From Chryseobacterium ginsenosidimutans (lineage in GTDB: Bacteria; Bacteroidota; Bacteroidia; Flavobacteriales; Weeksellaceae), in the NCBI RefSeq assembly GCF_024807225.1, contig NZ_JANUCO010000001.1, forward strand, positions 4,588,001-4,652,000: DNA of 64,000 bases, read 5' to 3'. Below the pieces are notes generated by a model. That model was not told where the DNA came from and ran no database searches. It was given only the letters and a program-made list of their open reading frames with translations. This document shows positions 17,645-26,563 of this stretch, piece by piece (position 1 is the first letter of the stretch; the number at the start of each line of letters is the position of its first letter). A program made the translations under genes and the position numbers.

Positions 17645-18355
17645 ATGCCACATACAAATATCTCCGGAGATAATATCATAAGTTTGCAACACGCCAAGAT
17701 TGCGCAAAAAAACTTCACGGTTCTTTCTGATGTGAATCTTAATATCAAAAAAGGAAGATTCTGCTATCTTATCGGAAAAACGGGTTCAGGAAAAAGTTCA
17801 CTTTTAAAGACTTTGTACGGACACATTCCTTTAGCAGCAGGACACGGAGCTGTTGTAGGTTTCGATCTTGAGAAAATGAGAGCTTCCGACGTTCCCAACT
17901 TAAGAAGAAAATTAGGAATCGTTTTCCAGGATTTCCAATTGCTTTCTGACAGAACGGTGGAGAAAAACTTAATATTCGTTCTTGAAGCTACAGGCTGGAA
18001 CGATAAAGTAAAAATAGAAGACCGCATCAACGAAGTTCTTGGAAGCGTAAACATGAAGAGCAAAAAGCACAAAATGCCTCATGAACTTTCTGGAGGTGAA
18101 CAACAGCGTATTGCAATTGCAAGAGCTCTTCTGAATCATCCTGATCTTATTTTAGCGGATGAGCCGACAGGAAATCTTGACCCTGAAACTTCTAATGAAA
18201 TCATGACATTATTAAAGCAGGTTGCCCTTGAAAACGGAGCGGCTGTAGTAATGGCAACACACGATTATCACATGATCCAGAATTTCCCGGGTGAAGCGAT
18301 CAGATGTGAGGATGGGAAGGTTTCTGTGCTTGATACAGCAGAATTATTTGAATAA
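17645..18355 (+). CDS. ftsE: FtsE-like ABC transporter ATP-binding protein
   Basis: 236 residues. Walker A is GKTGSGKSS, the Q-loop lies in VFQDFQLL, the signature is LSGGEQQRIAIARAL, and Walker B is LILADEPTGNLDP. The sequence is closest to FtsE, which with the membrane protein FtsX activates cell-wall hydrolases at the division site. No ftsX is adjacent, so the assignment rests on the ATPase alone; a LolD/MacB-type export ATPase is the main alternative. Confidence 0.8.
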   Translation: MPHTNISGDNIISLQHAKIAQKNFTVLSDVNLNIKKGRFCYLIGKTGSGKSSLLKTLYGHIPLAAGHGAVVGFDLEKMRASDVPNLRRKLGIVFQDFQLLSDRTVEKNLIFVLEATGWNDKVKIEDRINEVLGSVNMKSKKHKMPHELSGGEQQRIAIARALLNHPDLILADEPTGNLDPETSNEIMTLLKQVALENGAAVVMATHDYHMIQNFPGEAIRCEDGKVSVLDTAELFE

Positions 18356-18360
18356 AATTT

Positions 18361-18402
18361 AACCATTAAGAAATATTTATTCTTAAATACTTCTTAACGG
18401 TT
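18361..18402. terminator. Hairpin between convergent genes
   Basis: AACCATTAAGAA pairs with TTCTTAACGGTT, with further AT pairing towards the loop. It lies between the ftsE-like gene and the leftward methyltransferase. There is no long T-run, so it may act weakly or stabilise transcript ends. Confidence 0.55.
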
Positions 18403-18429
18403 CAAAAATAAATTGTTTTCCACTAAAAT

Positions 18430-19125
18430 TTATTTACCGAAAACATGAAACTCTTTGGTGAGTTCAAGATATTGGTCCGAGTATTGTCTCGGACTTTTTT
18501 CTATGATAAATTCTGATTCTTCTAATACTTTTTCAGTTAAAGAAAATTCAAGAATCAGTCTTTTTATTTTTGAATTTCCGATTCCTTTGATATCAATTTT
18601 CCGAATTAAAAACAGTTGATTCTCTTTACAAATCTCGATAAAACCACCACCTACTTCAACAGGAATTATCACAGAAAAAATTCCATTTTCAGAAAGCAAT
18701 GTTGAAGATTTTGAAATGAGCTGACTGAAATTTAACTCTACCGTTTGTCGTGCAATTTTATCTTTTTCAGAATCCGAAGCTTCAAAATATGGCGGATTTG
18801 AAACAATTAAATCAAATTTTTCTTCTGTTTTAAAAGTTTTAAAATCCTGTAAACTATTTTTTAATCTTGATGTAAAAGGAGAATTTTCAAAATTGAATTG
18901 GGTGAGATTTACTGCATCCTCATTAATATCAATTCCTAAAAATTCCGCATTTGGATTTCTTTGAGCCAACATTAATGAAATCAGACCTGTTCCCGTCCCT
19001 ACTTCCAGCACTTTGGAAGCATTCGTTATATTAGTTAAAGCGCCCAGTAAAACACCGTCTGTTCCCACACGGAAGACGTTTTTTGACTGTTGAATTTCGA
19101 ATTGTTTAAATTTAAATGGTTTCAC
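18430..19125 (-). CDS. tRNA1(Val) (adenine(37)-N6)-methyltransferase-like protein
   Basis: 231 residues. The sequence begins FKFKQFEIQQSKNVFRVGTD, a TrmN6/YfiC start, then the SAM motif VLEVGTGTGLISLMLAQ and the catalytic SNPPYFE of N6-adenine methyltransferases. By family it methylates A37 of tRNA1(Val). It shares one base with the stop of the histidine kinase gene (TAATG), indicating co-transcription. Confidence 0.88.
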   Translation of the reverse strand: MKPFKFKQFEIQQSKNVFRVGTDGVLLGALTNITNASKVLEVGTGTGLISLMLAQRNPNAEFLGIDINEDAVNLTQFNFENSPFTSRLKNSLQDFKTFKTEEKFDLIVSNPPYFEASDSEKDKIARQTVELNFSQLISKSSTLLSENGIFSVIIPVEVGGGFIEICKENQLFLIRKIDIKGIGNSKIKRLILEFSLTEKVLEESEFIIEKSPRQYSDQYLELTKEFHVFGK

Positions 19126-20579
19126 TATAAATTGGTCGGCAAAGTAATGGTGAATGTCGAACCTTTTCCGACTTCAGATTTTACGGTAATCTCGCCTTTG
19201 TAATCTTCGATCATTTTTCTTACCATTGATAAACCAAGTCCCATTCCGCTATTTTTGGAAGTGAAATTGGGTTCAAAAATCCTTTCGTATATACTTTCTT
19301 CAATTCCGATCCCATTATCCTGAACGGAAATCATCACTCTTCTTTGGTGCTGCTCTACATCAACATTAATAATGAGTTTTCGCTCTTCACTTTCTGCCTG
19401 TCTTGCGTTGGTAACAAGGTTTGTGATAATTCTGGACAGATAAATTCGATCCATATTAATCATAATATTCCCTTTGTTGGAATGCATGAAAATACTGTCG
19501 TCATTGAAAACACGAAGAATATCTTCCACTTCTGTATTCAGATTAATGACTTCATTATTTTTTTCGGGAAGCTTTGCAAATTCTGAGAAAGCAGATGCAA
19601 CAGTCGCAATTAAATCGATCTGATCAACCATTGTTTTACTCATTTGCTTCACTCTTTCTCTGATATTCGGATCTTCGGGATCAAACTTTCTTTCGAAATT
19701 CTGAATGGTCAATTTCATCGGTGTTAAAGGATTTTTCACCTCATGCGCCACCTGTTTTGCCATTTCCCGCCACGCTTCTTCCGAAGCTTTGAAACGAAGT
19801 CTTTCTTTCTGATCCTGAATCTGAAGAATCATTCTGTTATAAGCTCTTGCCAAAGCATTCAGCTCATCGTTTTTGTAGTATCTGATCGGACGCATCTCGT
19901 TCTCAAACAAGGTGATACGAGTAATCATATCAGAAAATTTAGTAATATTTTTTGCCAGACTATTAGACATGATCCAGCTGAACCAAATACTGAATATAAT
20001 AAGGAAAATATCAACTAAAATAATGTATTTTACATACGTATTAAGAACAACAAAATAGGCAGATTCGTCGTGATAAAGAGGAATATACACAATGGCAATC
20101 GGCTCCAGATCATTATTCTTTAAAAGTAAATAGGATGAAGTAAGTACGGCATCTTTAGACGCATCATATCCTTTAATATCGAATCTCGTATTGGTAGCCA
20201 GAATTTTGTTAACAATATTAATAGGAACTTTTTTCTGCTCCACCAGACTTTCTTCTTTATTGGAAATCAGATAATTTCCTTTAAGATCATATAAAACAAC
20301 ATCGTGTCGGTTGATATCGGCAATTTCGAAAATTTTATTCTCCAAAACCTGCTTCAGATCACGGGTTTCCACACGCGTCCTGCTTACTGCATAATCCAGA
20401 TATCGTATGACGGCTCCGGTTTTATCCTGCATATCGATCTCACTCTGCTGTACAGAGTTTTCCTTCAGCACAAAAAAAGGAACCAGCGAAGAAGCAACCA
20501 CACTTAAAAGACATACCAATAAGAACCCGAAAAATACGCGGTTTCTTAAGCTATATCCTTTGTACATATTAATTGACAT
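19125..20579 (-). CDS. Sensor histidine kinase with HAMP domain
   Basis: 484 residues. A first membrane helix near residues 13-32, an extracytoplasmic sensor of about 140 residues and a second helix near residue 185-205 lead to a HAMP-like linker and a coiled coil. The H-box is AKQVAHEVKNPLTPMK (phospho-acceptor His near 279). The ATPase domain has the N-box (IITNLVTNARQAE), DNGIGI and GMGLGLSMV. The NPLTP H-box resembles NtrY-type kinases. No response regulator is nearby. It overlaps ribE by eleven bases and the methyltransferase gene by one. Confidence 0.92.
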   Translation of the reverse strand: MSINMYKGYSLRNRVFFGFLLVCLLSVVASSLVPFFVLKENSVQQSEIDMQDKTGAVIRYLDYAVSRTRVETRDLKQVLENKIFEIADINRHDVVLYDLKGNYLISNKEESLVEQKKVPINIVNKILATNTRFDIKGYDASKDAVLTSSYLLLKNNDLEPIAIVYIPLYHDESAYFVVLNTYVKYIILVDIFLIIFSIWFSWIMSNSLAKNITKFSDMITRITLFENEMRPIRYYKNDELNALARAYNRMILQIQDQKERLRFKASEEAWREMAKQVAHEVKNPLTPMKLTIQNFERKFDPEDPNIRERVKQMSKTMVDQIDLIATVASAFSEFAKLPEKNNEVINLNTEVEDILRVFNDDSIFMHSNKGNIMINMDRIYLSRIITNLVTNARQAESEERKLIINVDVEQHQRRVMISVQDNGIGIEESIYERIFEPNFTSKNSGMGLGLSMVRKMIEDYKGEITVKSEVGKGSTFTITLPTNL

Positions 20580-21165
20580 TCTGTTTATTAATTAACTTAG
20601 CAATATACTTACCAATAATATCAAATTCTAAATTAACTTTATCTCCAGATTTTAAATGTTTCATATTTGTAAATTCCCAAGTGTAAGGAATAATTGCCAC
20701 AGAAAACTGAGTATCCTCGCTCTTTGCAACTGTTAAGCTAATTCCGTTTACCGTAATCGAACCTTGAGGAACCGTTACAAAACTTCCGTTATCTTCATAT
20801 TTAATGGTAATAAAATAACTTCCGTCTTTATTTTCAATTCTTACAACTTCACCGGTCTTATCAACATGCCCCTGAACAATGTGTCCGTCTAGTCTTCCAT
20901 CCATTTTCATGCAACGTTCAAGATTCACGACAGAACCTACTTCCCATTTTCCAAGGTTGGTTTTTTCCAGTGTTTCGTTGATGGCCGTGACAACATATTG
21001 ATGGCCTTCAATTTTCACAACCGTTAAACAACAGCCGTTGTGCGCCAAACTTTGATCTATTTTTAATTCATTCGTAAAAGGACATGTAAGAGTAAAATCA
21101 ATATTACTTCCGTTCGTTTCTATTTTCTCAATAACTCCAACTGCTTCAATTATTCCTGTGAACAT
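20569..21165 (-). CDS. ribE: Riboflavin synthase, alpha chain
   Basis: 198 residues with the two lumazine-binding repeats of riboflavin synthase: MFTGIIEAVGVIEKI at the start, and GHIVQGHVDKTGEV opening the second repeat near residue 95. The first repeat also has SLAHNGCCLTVV, the second GSITVNGISLTV. The enzyme dismutates two 6,7-dimethyl-8-ribityllumazine molecules to riboflavin. First gene of a leftward unit with the kinase and methyltransferase genes. Confidence 0.95.
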   Translation of the reverse strand: MFTGIIEAVGVIEKIETNGSNIDFTLTCPFTNELKIDQSLAHNGCCLTVVKIEGHQYVVTAINETLEKTNLGKWEVGSVVNLERCMKMDGRLDGHIVQGHVDKTGEVVRIENKDGSYFITIKYEDNGSFVTVPQGSITVNGISLTVAKSEDTQFSVAIIPYTWEFTNMKHLKSGDKVNLEFDIIGKYIAKLINKQNVN

Positions 21166-21177
21166 ATTATTTTTTGC

Positions 21178-21185
21178 TAAATTTG
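21178..21185 (+). promoter_or_regulatory. Promoter -7 element for pdxA
   Basis: TAAATTTG, a TAnnTTTG match 28 bases before the pdxA ATG. It overlaps the promoter region of the divergent ribE gene. Confidence 0.6.
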
Positions 21186-21199
21186 TAAATTATAATGTT

Positions 21200-21207
21200 C
21201 AAAGATA
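21200..21207 (-). promoter_or_regulatory. Promoter -7 element for ribE
   Basis: TATCTTTG on the minus strand, 34 bases before the ribE start. Its expected start site falls within a few bases of that of pdxA. Confidence 0.6.
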
Positions 21208-21213
21208 ATCAAA

Positions 21214-22305
21214 ATGAGCCCAAAAAACCATAAAGTACGAGTAGGAATTTCAATCGGAGATTTCAACGGCATAGGTCCCGAAATCATCATGAAATCCCTT
21301 GCAGACAAAACCATTACGGATTTTTTCACGCCAGTAATTTTTGGTTCGGGGAAATTATTTACCTATCAGAAAAATATTTTTAAGCTTAATGTAAACTTCA
21401 ATTATATTAATGAAGCTTCACAGGCACAGCCGGGAAAACTGAATATGGTGAACCTTGTGAAAGAAAATTCTATTGTAGAATTGGGAACACCAACGGAAGA
21501 ATCTACAAAAATGGCGATTGATTCCTTAGAAGCTGCAACCGAAGCTTTACTGAAAGGAGAGATCGACGTTTTGGTAACCGCACCGATCAATAAAGACGAA
21601 ATGGTGAAAATGGGCTTCAAACATCCAGGTCACACAGGATATTTTGAAGAAAAATTCAATAAAAAAGGATTGATGTTTTTGGTAACAGATGATCTTAAAG
21701 TTGCTGTTTCCACTCATCATATTCCAATTGCTCAGGTTGCTGAGAATATTTCTAAAGAGAAAATAAAAAAGCAGATCAGAGTTTTAAATCAGACTTTAAT
21801 TGAAGATTTTAATATTTCGCGACCGAAAATTGCAGTTTTAGGACTCAATCCACATTCCGGAGACGGCGGTGTGATCGGAAATGAAGAAATTGAGATCATT
21901 TCTCCGGCAATCAAAGAACTTTCAGACAACGGAATTCTTGCTTTCGGGCCTTTTCCTGCCGACAGTTTTTTCCAGCCGAGCAAATACAAAAGTTTTGATG
22001 CGGTCTTAGCAATGTACCACGATCAGGGATTAGCTCCGTTTAAAACTTTGGCGTATGAAGAAGGCGTAAATTATACAGCCGGACTTCCTTTCATCAGAAC
22101 CTCTCCTGACCACGGAGTTGCCTACGATATTGCAGGAAAAAACATTGCCGATGAGCAGAGTTTTACAGAAGCCATATTCACTGCTATTAAGATTTTTAAA
22201 AACAGAAGTGAATATAACGATTTGATGAGCAATAGAATGCAGCCACGAAAAATGGTGGTAGACAACGGAATCGATGAAGATCTACCGGATGAAACTGATG
22301 CATAA
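21214..22305 (+). CDS. pdxA: 4-hydroxythreonine-4-phosphate dehydrogenase
   Basis: 363 residues, slightly longer than the usual 330-350. Motifs: VGISIGDFNGIGPEII at the N-terminus, APINKDEM, KHPGHTGYFE, AMYHDQGLAPFKTLA and RTSPDHGVAYDIAGKNIAD, all PdxA signatures with metal-binding His residues. It oxidises 4-phosphohydroxy-L-threonine in the DXP-dependent route to pyridoxal 5'-phosphate. Divergent from ribE. Confidence 0.95.
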   Translation: MSPKNHKVRVGISIGDFNGIGPEIIMKSLADKTITDFFTPVIFGSGKLFTYQKNIFKLNVNFNYINEASQAQPGKLNMVNLVKENSIVELGTPTEESTKMAIDSLEAATEALLKGEIDVLVTAPINKDEMVKMGFKHPGHTGYFEEKFNKKGLMFLVTDDLKVAVSTHHIPIAQVAENISKEKIKKQIRVLNQTLIEDFNISRPKIAVLGLNPHSGDGGVIGNEEIEIISPAIKELSDNGILAFGPFPADSFFQPSKYKSFDAVLAMYHDQGLAPFKTLAYEEGVNYTAGLPFIRTSPDHGVAYDIAGKNIADEQSFTEAIFTAIKIFKNRSEYNDLMSNRMQPRKMVVDNGIDEDLPDETDA

Positions 22306-22347
22306 ATCTTTAATAGAGATTTTAAATTAATTTGTTGGAAATTTTAT

Positions 22348-22377
22348 TTGTTATTATAAAAAAATTGCATATTTTTG
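22348..22377 (+). promoter_or_regulatory. Promoter of the yceD-rpmF unit (TTG-19-TATTTTTG)
   Basis: TTG at 22348-22350, a 19-base spacer and TATTTTTG at 22370-22377. It overlaps a possible TTG start at 22375, which makes the ATG at 22390 the better start for the following gene. Confidence 0.7.
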
Positions 22378-22389
22378 CACACTCATTTT

Positions 22390-22911
22390 ATGGACAAGTT
22401 AAGAAACTACGATGTAAGCTTTTCGGGACTAAAAACCGGAAAACACGAGTTCAGGTTTGAGATAGATAAAGAGTTCTTTCAATTATTTGACACTGAACAG
22501 GAATTTACAAATCCTAAAATAGCAGTAGACGTTTCATTAGACAAACACTCTACTTTTTTAGAATTTGAGATAAAAGTAAATGGGATGGTAGAATTGGTTT
22601 GTGACATCACAACAGAAAATTTTGATCATCCTATTGAGAATGAAATTAAAGTTTTGGTGAAATTTGGAGAAGAATATGACGACAGCGAAGAAGATGTCAT
22701 CACAATTCCTATCAGCGATCACGCTTTCAATGTAGCGCAGCTGATCTACGAAACAGTAGCTCTATCTATCCCAATGAAAAAGGTATCACCTCATATAAAT
22801 GATGAAGATCTGCAGATTCTTGAGAAATTCAGTCCAAAAGAAATTGAGGAAGAAGAACATGAAAGTGACCCAAGATGGGAAGCACTTAAAAAATTAAAAG
22901 ATAAAAATTAA
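22390..22911 (+). CDS. YceD family protein (DUF177)
   Basis: 173 residues from the ATG at 22390, chosen because the promoter -7 element covers the alternative upstream TTG start. The protein is acidic, with VSFSGLKTGKHEFRFEIDKE near the start and LVCDITTENFDHPI in the middle, as in DUF177/YceD. It usually precedes rpmF, as here. YceD is thought to be involved in 23S rRNA or ribosome maturation; the exact activity is not settled. Confidence 0.85.
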   Translation: MDKLRNYDVSFSGLKTGKHEFRFEIDKEFFQLFDTEQEFTNPKIAVDVSLDKHSTFLEFEIKVNGMVELVCDITTENFDHPIENEIKVLVKFGEEYDDSEEDVITIPISDHAFNVAQLIYETVALSIPMKKVSPHINDEDLQILEKFSPKEIEEEEHESDPRWEALKKLKDKN

Positions 22912-22917
22912 AATAAT

Positions 22918-22947
22918 TGATGAGATGATGAATCTCATCGCTCATCA
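22918..22947. other. Hairpin between yceD and rpmF
   Basis: TGATGAG pairs with CTCATCA, with an inner GATG/CATC pair. No T-run follows, so it is more likely to be a processing or stability element inside the yceD-rpmF transcript than a terminator. Confidence 0.5.
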
Positions 22948-22967
22948 AATTAAAAAGTTATTCAAAA

Positions 22968-23171
22968 ATGGCACATCCAAAGAGAAGACAGTCGTCAACA
23001 AGAAGAGATAAGAGAAGAACTCACTATAAAGCTGTAGTTCCTCAATTGGCTAAAGATGCAACAACAGGAGAGCTTCACCTATACCACAGAGCTCACTGGC
23101 ATGAAGGGAAATTATACTACAGAGGAAAAGTAGTATTGGAAAAAGAAGTAGCAACTACTGAAGAAAACTAA
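22968..23171 (+). CDS. rpmF: 50S ribosomal protein L32
   Basis: 67 residues. MAHPKRRQSSTRRDKRRTH is the L32 N-terminus, and LYHRAHWHEGKLYYRGK matches the rest of the Bacteroidota form without the zinc-binding Cys set. It lies 56 bases after yceD and is followed by a terminator. Confidence 0.95.
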   Translation: MAHPKRRQSSTRRDKRRTHYKAVVPQLAKDATTGELHLYHRAHWHEGKLYYRGKVVLEKEVATTEEN

Positions 23172-23208
23172 GAGTCGCTTTTCATTGAAAAACACTCGTT
23201 TTTATACA

Positions 23209-23245
23209 AAAACCGCCCGATTTTTATAAAATTTGGCGGTTTTTT
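23209..23245 (+). terminator. Terminator of rpmF
   Basis: AAACCGCC pairs with GGCGGTTT around an AT-rich loop, followed by a T-run that continues to 23245. Confidence 0.8.
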
Positions 23246-23246
23246 G

Positions 23247-23275
23247 TTGTTTTTTACGTTTTTTTGGTATCTTTG
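23247..23275 (+). promoter_or_regulatory. accB promoter (TTG-18-TATCTTTG)
   Basis: TTG at 23247-23249, an 18-base spacer and TATCTTTG at 23268-23275, 24 bases before the accB ATG. It starts right after the rpmF terminator. Confidence 0.7.
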
Positions 23276-23298
23276 AAGCAAAATCAAATATCAAATTT

Positions 23299-23781
23299 AT
23301 GGACATTAAAGACATCCAAAATCTTATCAAGTTTGTATCTAAGGCTGAAGTTTCTGAAGTGAAGTACAAAACTAAAGATTTCGAAATCACTATTAAAACT
23401 CCATTAGCTGGAAGCGACGCAGTATATGCTCAACCTGCAGTTTACCACACTGCACCACAACAAATGGCTGCTCCCGCACAAGCTCCGGCTGCTGCATCTG
23501 CACCTGTTGAGAAAACTGAAGCTGCATCTGATGACAGCAAATATATCACGATTAAATCTCCAATGATCGGTACTTTTTACAGAAAACCATCTCCAGATAA
23601 AGAGGTATTCGTAAACGTAGGTGACGAAGTTTCTGTAGGGAAAGTGGTTTGTGTAATTGAAGCAATGAAATTATTCAACCAGATTGATTCTGAAGTAAGC
23701 GGAAAAATCGTTAAAATTTTAGTTGACGATGCTACTCCTGTAGAATATGACCAACCTTTATTCTTAGTAGATCCATCTTAA
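23299..23781 (+). CDS. accB: Acetyl-CoA carboxylase biotin carboxyl carrier protein
   Basis: 160 residues. The N-terminus MDIKDIQNLIKFVSKAEVSE is typical of AccB; an upstream in-frame ATG at 23233 lies before the promoter element and is rejected. A Pro/Ala-rich linker (residues about 45-75) joins to the biotinyl domain with VIEAMKLFNQ, biotin attaching to Lys124. It carries the carboxybiotin between AccC and AccAD in fatty-acid synthesis. accC follows 81 bases downstream. Confidence 0.95.
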   Translation: MDIKDIQNLIKFVSKAEVSEVKYKTKDFEITIKTPLAGSDAVYAQPAVYHTAPQQMAAPAQAPAAASAPVEKTEAASDDSKYITIKSPMIGTFYRKPSPDKEVFVNVGDEVSVGKVVCVIEAMKLFNQIDSEVSGKIVKILVDDATPVEYDQPLFLVDPS

Positions 23782-23783
23782 AT

Positions 23784-23850
23784 TATGAGTAATGGGTAAT
23801 GAGCAATGAGCAATTATTACTTCATTTTAATTCATAATTCATAATTTAAA
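23784..23850. repeat. Degenerate short repeats in the accB-accC spacer
   Basis: Successive variants of GTAATGA/GCAATGA followed by repeated TTCATAA units. AT-rich low-complexity sequence of the kind often seen in Flavobacteriia spacers. No promoter or terminator is evident, so accB and accC are probably one transcript. Confidence 0.5.
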
Positions 23851-23862
23851 ATTCCTAAAAAG

Positions 23863-25219
23863 ATGTTCAAAAAAATATTAATTGCCAATCGTGGCGAAAT
23901 TGCAATGCGTATTTTACGTACTTGTAAAGAAATGGGAATCAAAACTGTTGCGGTATACTCTACTGCCGACAAAGACAGTCTTCACGTAAGATTTGCTGAC
24001 GAGGCTGTTTGTATTGGTCCTGCGATGAGCAAAGACTCATACCTAAAAATCCCTAACATTATTGCTGCTGCAGAAATTACAAATGCAGACGCCATTCACC
24101 CAGGTTACGGATTCTTATCTGAAAATGCTAACTTCTCAAGAATTTGTCAGAACAACGGCATCAAGTTTATCGGTGCTTCTCCTGAGCAAATTGAAAAAAT
24201 GGGAGACAAAGCAAATGCTAAAGCTACGATGAAAGCTGCAGGTGTACCTTGTGTACCTGGTTCTGACGGATTAATCGAATCTTACGAACACGCTGTAAAA
24301 GTGGCTGAAGAAACAGGATATCCTGTCATGATCAAAGCAACTGCCGGTGGTGGTGGAAAAGGGATGAGAGCGGTTTGGAAAGCTGAAGACCTTAAAGATC
24401 ACTGGGAATCTGCAATTCAGGAAGCTGTGGCTGCATTCGGAAACGGAGGTATGTACATGGAAAAACTGATTGAAGAGCCTAGACACATCGAAATTCAGGT
24501 TGCGGGAGATCAATTTGGTAAAGCTTGTCACCTTTCTGAAAGAGACTGTTCTGTACAAAGAAGAAACCAGAAATTAACGGAAGAAACTCCTTCTCCGTTC
24601 ATGACTGACGAACTTCGTGAGAAAATGGGTGAAGCAGCTGTAAAAGCAGCAGAATTCATCTCTTATGAAGGGGTGGGAAACTATCGAATTCTTGGTGGAT
24701 AAACACAGAAATTTCTATTTCATGGAAATGAATACGAGAATTCAGGTAGAGCATCCTATTACTGAGCAGGTTATTGATTATGACTTAATCAGAGAACAAA
24801 TTCTTTTGGCAGCAGGAACTCCGATTTCGGGAATTAATTACTATCCAAAATTGCATTCAATCGAATGTAGAATCAACGCTGAAGATCCTTACGCGGATTT
24901 CAGACCTTCTCCGGGAAAAATCACTGGATTAAACATTCCTGGTGGACATGGTGTAAGAGTTGATACGCACGTTTATTCAGGATATACAATTCCTTCTAAC
25001 TACGACTCTATGATTGCAAAGCTGATCACAACGGCACAAACCCGTGAAGAAGCGATTGCAAAAATGAGAAGAGCTTTGGAAGAATTCTATATTGAAGGCG
25101 TAAAAACTACAATTCCTTTCCACAGACAACTAATGGATAACGAAGATTATCTTGCAGGAAACTATACGACAAAATTCATGGAAGATTTTGTAATGGATAG
25201 AAAATACGATAATCATTAA
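23863..25219 (+). CDS. accC: Acetyl-CoA carboxylase, biotin carboxylase subunit, with a +1 frameshift
   Basis: The N-terminal part starts MFKKILIANRGEIAMRILRT and contains the ATP-grasp loop KATAGGGGKGMRAV and HLSERDCSVQRRNQK, all diagnostic. An extra A at 24678-24680 (GTGGGAAACT for GTGGGAACT) ends the frame. Without it the sequence reads YEGVGTIEFLVD, the conserved AccC segment, and continues through FMEMNTRIQVEHPITE, RINAEDP and NYDSMIAKLI to 451 residues, the normal length. AccC carboxylates biotin on AccB. No other accC is in the window and the function is normally essential, so the break is almost certainly a data error. Confidence 0.93.
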
Positions 25220-25240
25220 GATTATTTTAAAAATAAATTT

Positions 25241-25270
25241 AAACCGTCTCAACTTTGAGGCGGTTTTTTT
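25241..25270 (+). terminator. Terminator of accC
   Basis: AAACCGTCTC pairs with GAGGCGGTTT (one G-T pair) around a six-base loop, then a T-run. Confidence 0.85.
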
Positions 25271-25383
25271 ATGCCTGAAAATTTGAGTTAATTAATACAA
25301 CATCTTTCAAATAATATTCAAACTCTTAAAATTTTCTTAAAAAATAACCCTTTTGTGTTATTGTGACATTTTTTCACTCTTCT

Positions 25384-25391
25384 TACATTTG
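25384..25391 (+). promoter_or_regulatory. Promoter -7 element (TACATTTG)
   Basis: TAnnTTTG match 43 bases before the ATG at 25434. Confidence 0.5.
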
Positions 25392-25433
25392 ATATGAATA
25401 TCAAACATTTATAACCTAAAAAAACTGTTACCC

Positions 25434-25910
25434 ATGAAAACTTTACAATTACTATTGCTGTGTCTGTTTGCCAATATCCTTTTTGGTCAGACAAAATTTG
25501 ATAACGAAAAACTGATGGCTGTTCAGGACATCTACCACAACTCTACCAAGAAGAACATCAACACTTTTATGCAAGCTAAAGGCTACACGGTTGCAGAAGT
25601 TGAAAAAGGAGGAGAAGACGGCGATGCTCATAGCTTCAAATCAGAGTTTAGCCGAGTACAGGTATTATACACTCCAAAAGGCGAAATGGACGGGGTTATT
25701 ATGCTTTATGTGGGAGCCATGAATAATACTTTCATAGAAATGAAGATAAGAGACGCAGGATATACCTTCGTAGAACATGCAAACGTGATTGACGGAGTAG
25801 ATTTCAAAAGAAAACAATGGAGTAAAAAAGGAGAAAAAACCTCTTTTGTGACTTATGCAGATAATGATGAGAAAATTGGTTTTCTCGGTTATGGTGAATT
25901 TAAGGATTAA
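25434..25910 (+). CDS. Hypothetical secreted protein
   Basis: 158 residues with a signal peptide ending near LFGQ. The mature part mixes strands and helices, with VQVLYTPKGEMDGVIMLYVG in the centre. No Cys in the mature protein and no family recognised. It has its own -7 element, and a strong hairpin follows 25 bases after the stop, so it appears to be a single-gene unit. Confidence 0.7.
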   Translation: MKTLQLLLLCLFANILFGQTKFDNEKLMAVQDIYHNSTKKNINTFMQAKGYTVAEVEKGGEDGDAHSFKSEFSRVQVLYTPKGEMDGVIMLYVGAMNNTFIEMKIRDAGYTFVEHANVIDGVDFKRKQWSKKGEKTSFVTYADNDEKIGFLGYGEFKD

Positions 25911-25934
25911 AAACTAAGACCATTAAAACAATTG

Positions 25935-25968
25935 ACAAGTCTCGCAATTTTCTGATTGTGAGACTTGT
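25935..25968 (+). terminator. Hairpin after the secreted-protein gene
   Basis: ACAAGTCTCGCAAT pairs with ATTGTGAGACTTGT, a 14-base stem with one mismatch. It lacks a T-run, so it may be a transcript-end stabiliser rather than a classical terminator. Confidence 0.55.
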
Positions 25969-26036
25969 ACTATTAGATCGTTTAAATTATTGAAAAATTC
26001 ATGTTGATTTTAAATTAAATATAAAACAACACAAAA

Positions 26037-26546
26037 ATGGAAAAAAATACTATAAAAAGATTGTCGATATTCATAATACTCTTTGGTATTTGGAATATCA
26101 CTTTTGCTCAGGAAAAAACCATACTTAAGATTTTAAATCGCGAATTGAAAAGAGAAGTCAAAAATCAGGTAAAATCATCTAATTTTAATGGTGATACGAT
26201 TAGAATTATTAAAGAATTTACCATTACCACAGATAAAAAGCTAACATTTACCATCAAAAAAACAAGTCCATATTTTAGTGGCTATCAAATCATACAACAG
26301 GAAGTTCCGCTTAATAAAATCAAAAAAGTTGGAAAAGATATCCAGATTATTTTAGAAACAGAAAAAAATGCCGTCGAAACAAAGTTTACAACATTTGATG
26401 AAGAGCCAAAAGAACAGATACTAAACGAAAGCCTGTTTTTCCTGTATTTATCCAATGAAAAACAAAACGACGATCTGGGTATTGAATTACAGAATGCTTT
26501 TCAAAAAGCGGGCTATGATGTTCAGAAAGATTATTGGTATGATTGA
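26037..26546 (+). CDS. Hypothetical secreted protein
   Basis: 169 residues; hydrophobic signal sequence ending near ITFAQ. The mature protein is Lys-rich with beta-type segments such as KLTFTIKKTSPYFSGYQIIQ. No motif or family recognised. The next gene follows after 17 bases, so the two are probably co-transcribed. Confidence 0.65.
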   Translation: MEKNTIKRLSIFIILFGIWNITFAQEKTILKILNRELKREVKNQVKSSNFNGDTIRIIKEFTITTDKKLTFTIKKTSPYFSGYQIIQQEVPLNKIKKVGKDIQIILETEKNAVETKFTTFDEEPKEQILNESLFFLYLSNEKQNDDLGIELQNAFQKAGYDVQKDYWYD

Positions 26547-26563
26547 TTTTTAAATTAGTATAA

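Noticed and set aside
23233..23298. An upstream start for accB at 23233
   Set aside because: The segment includes the tail of the rpmF terminator and the accB promoter, and AccB proteins normally begin MDIKDI or similar.
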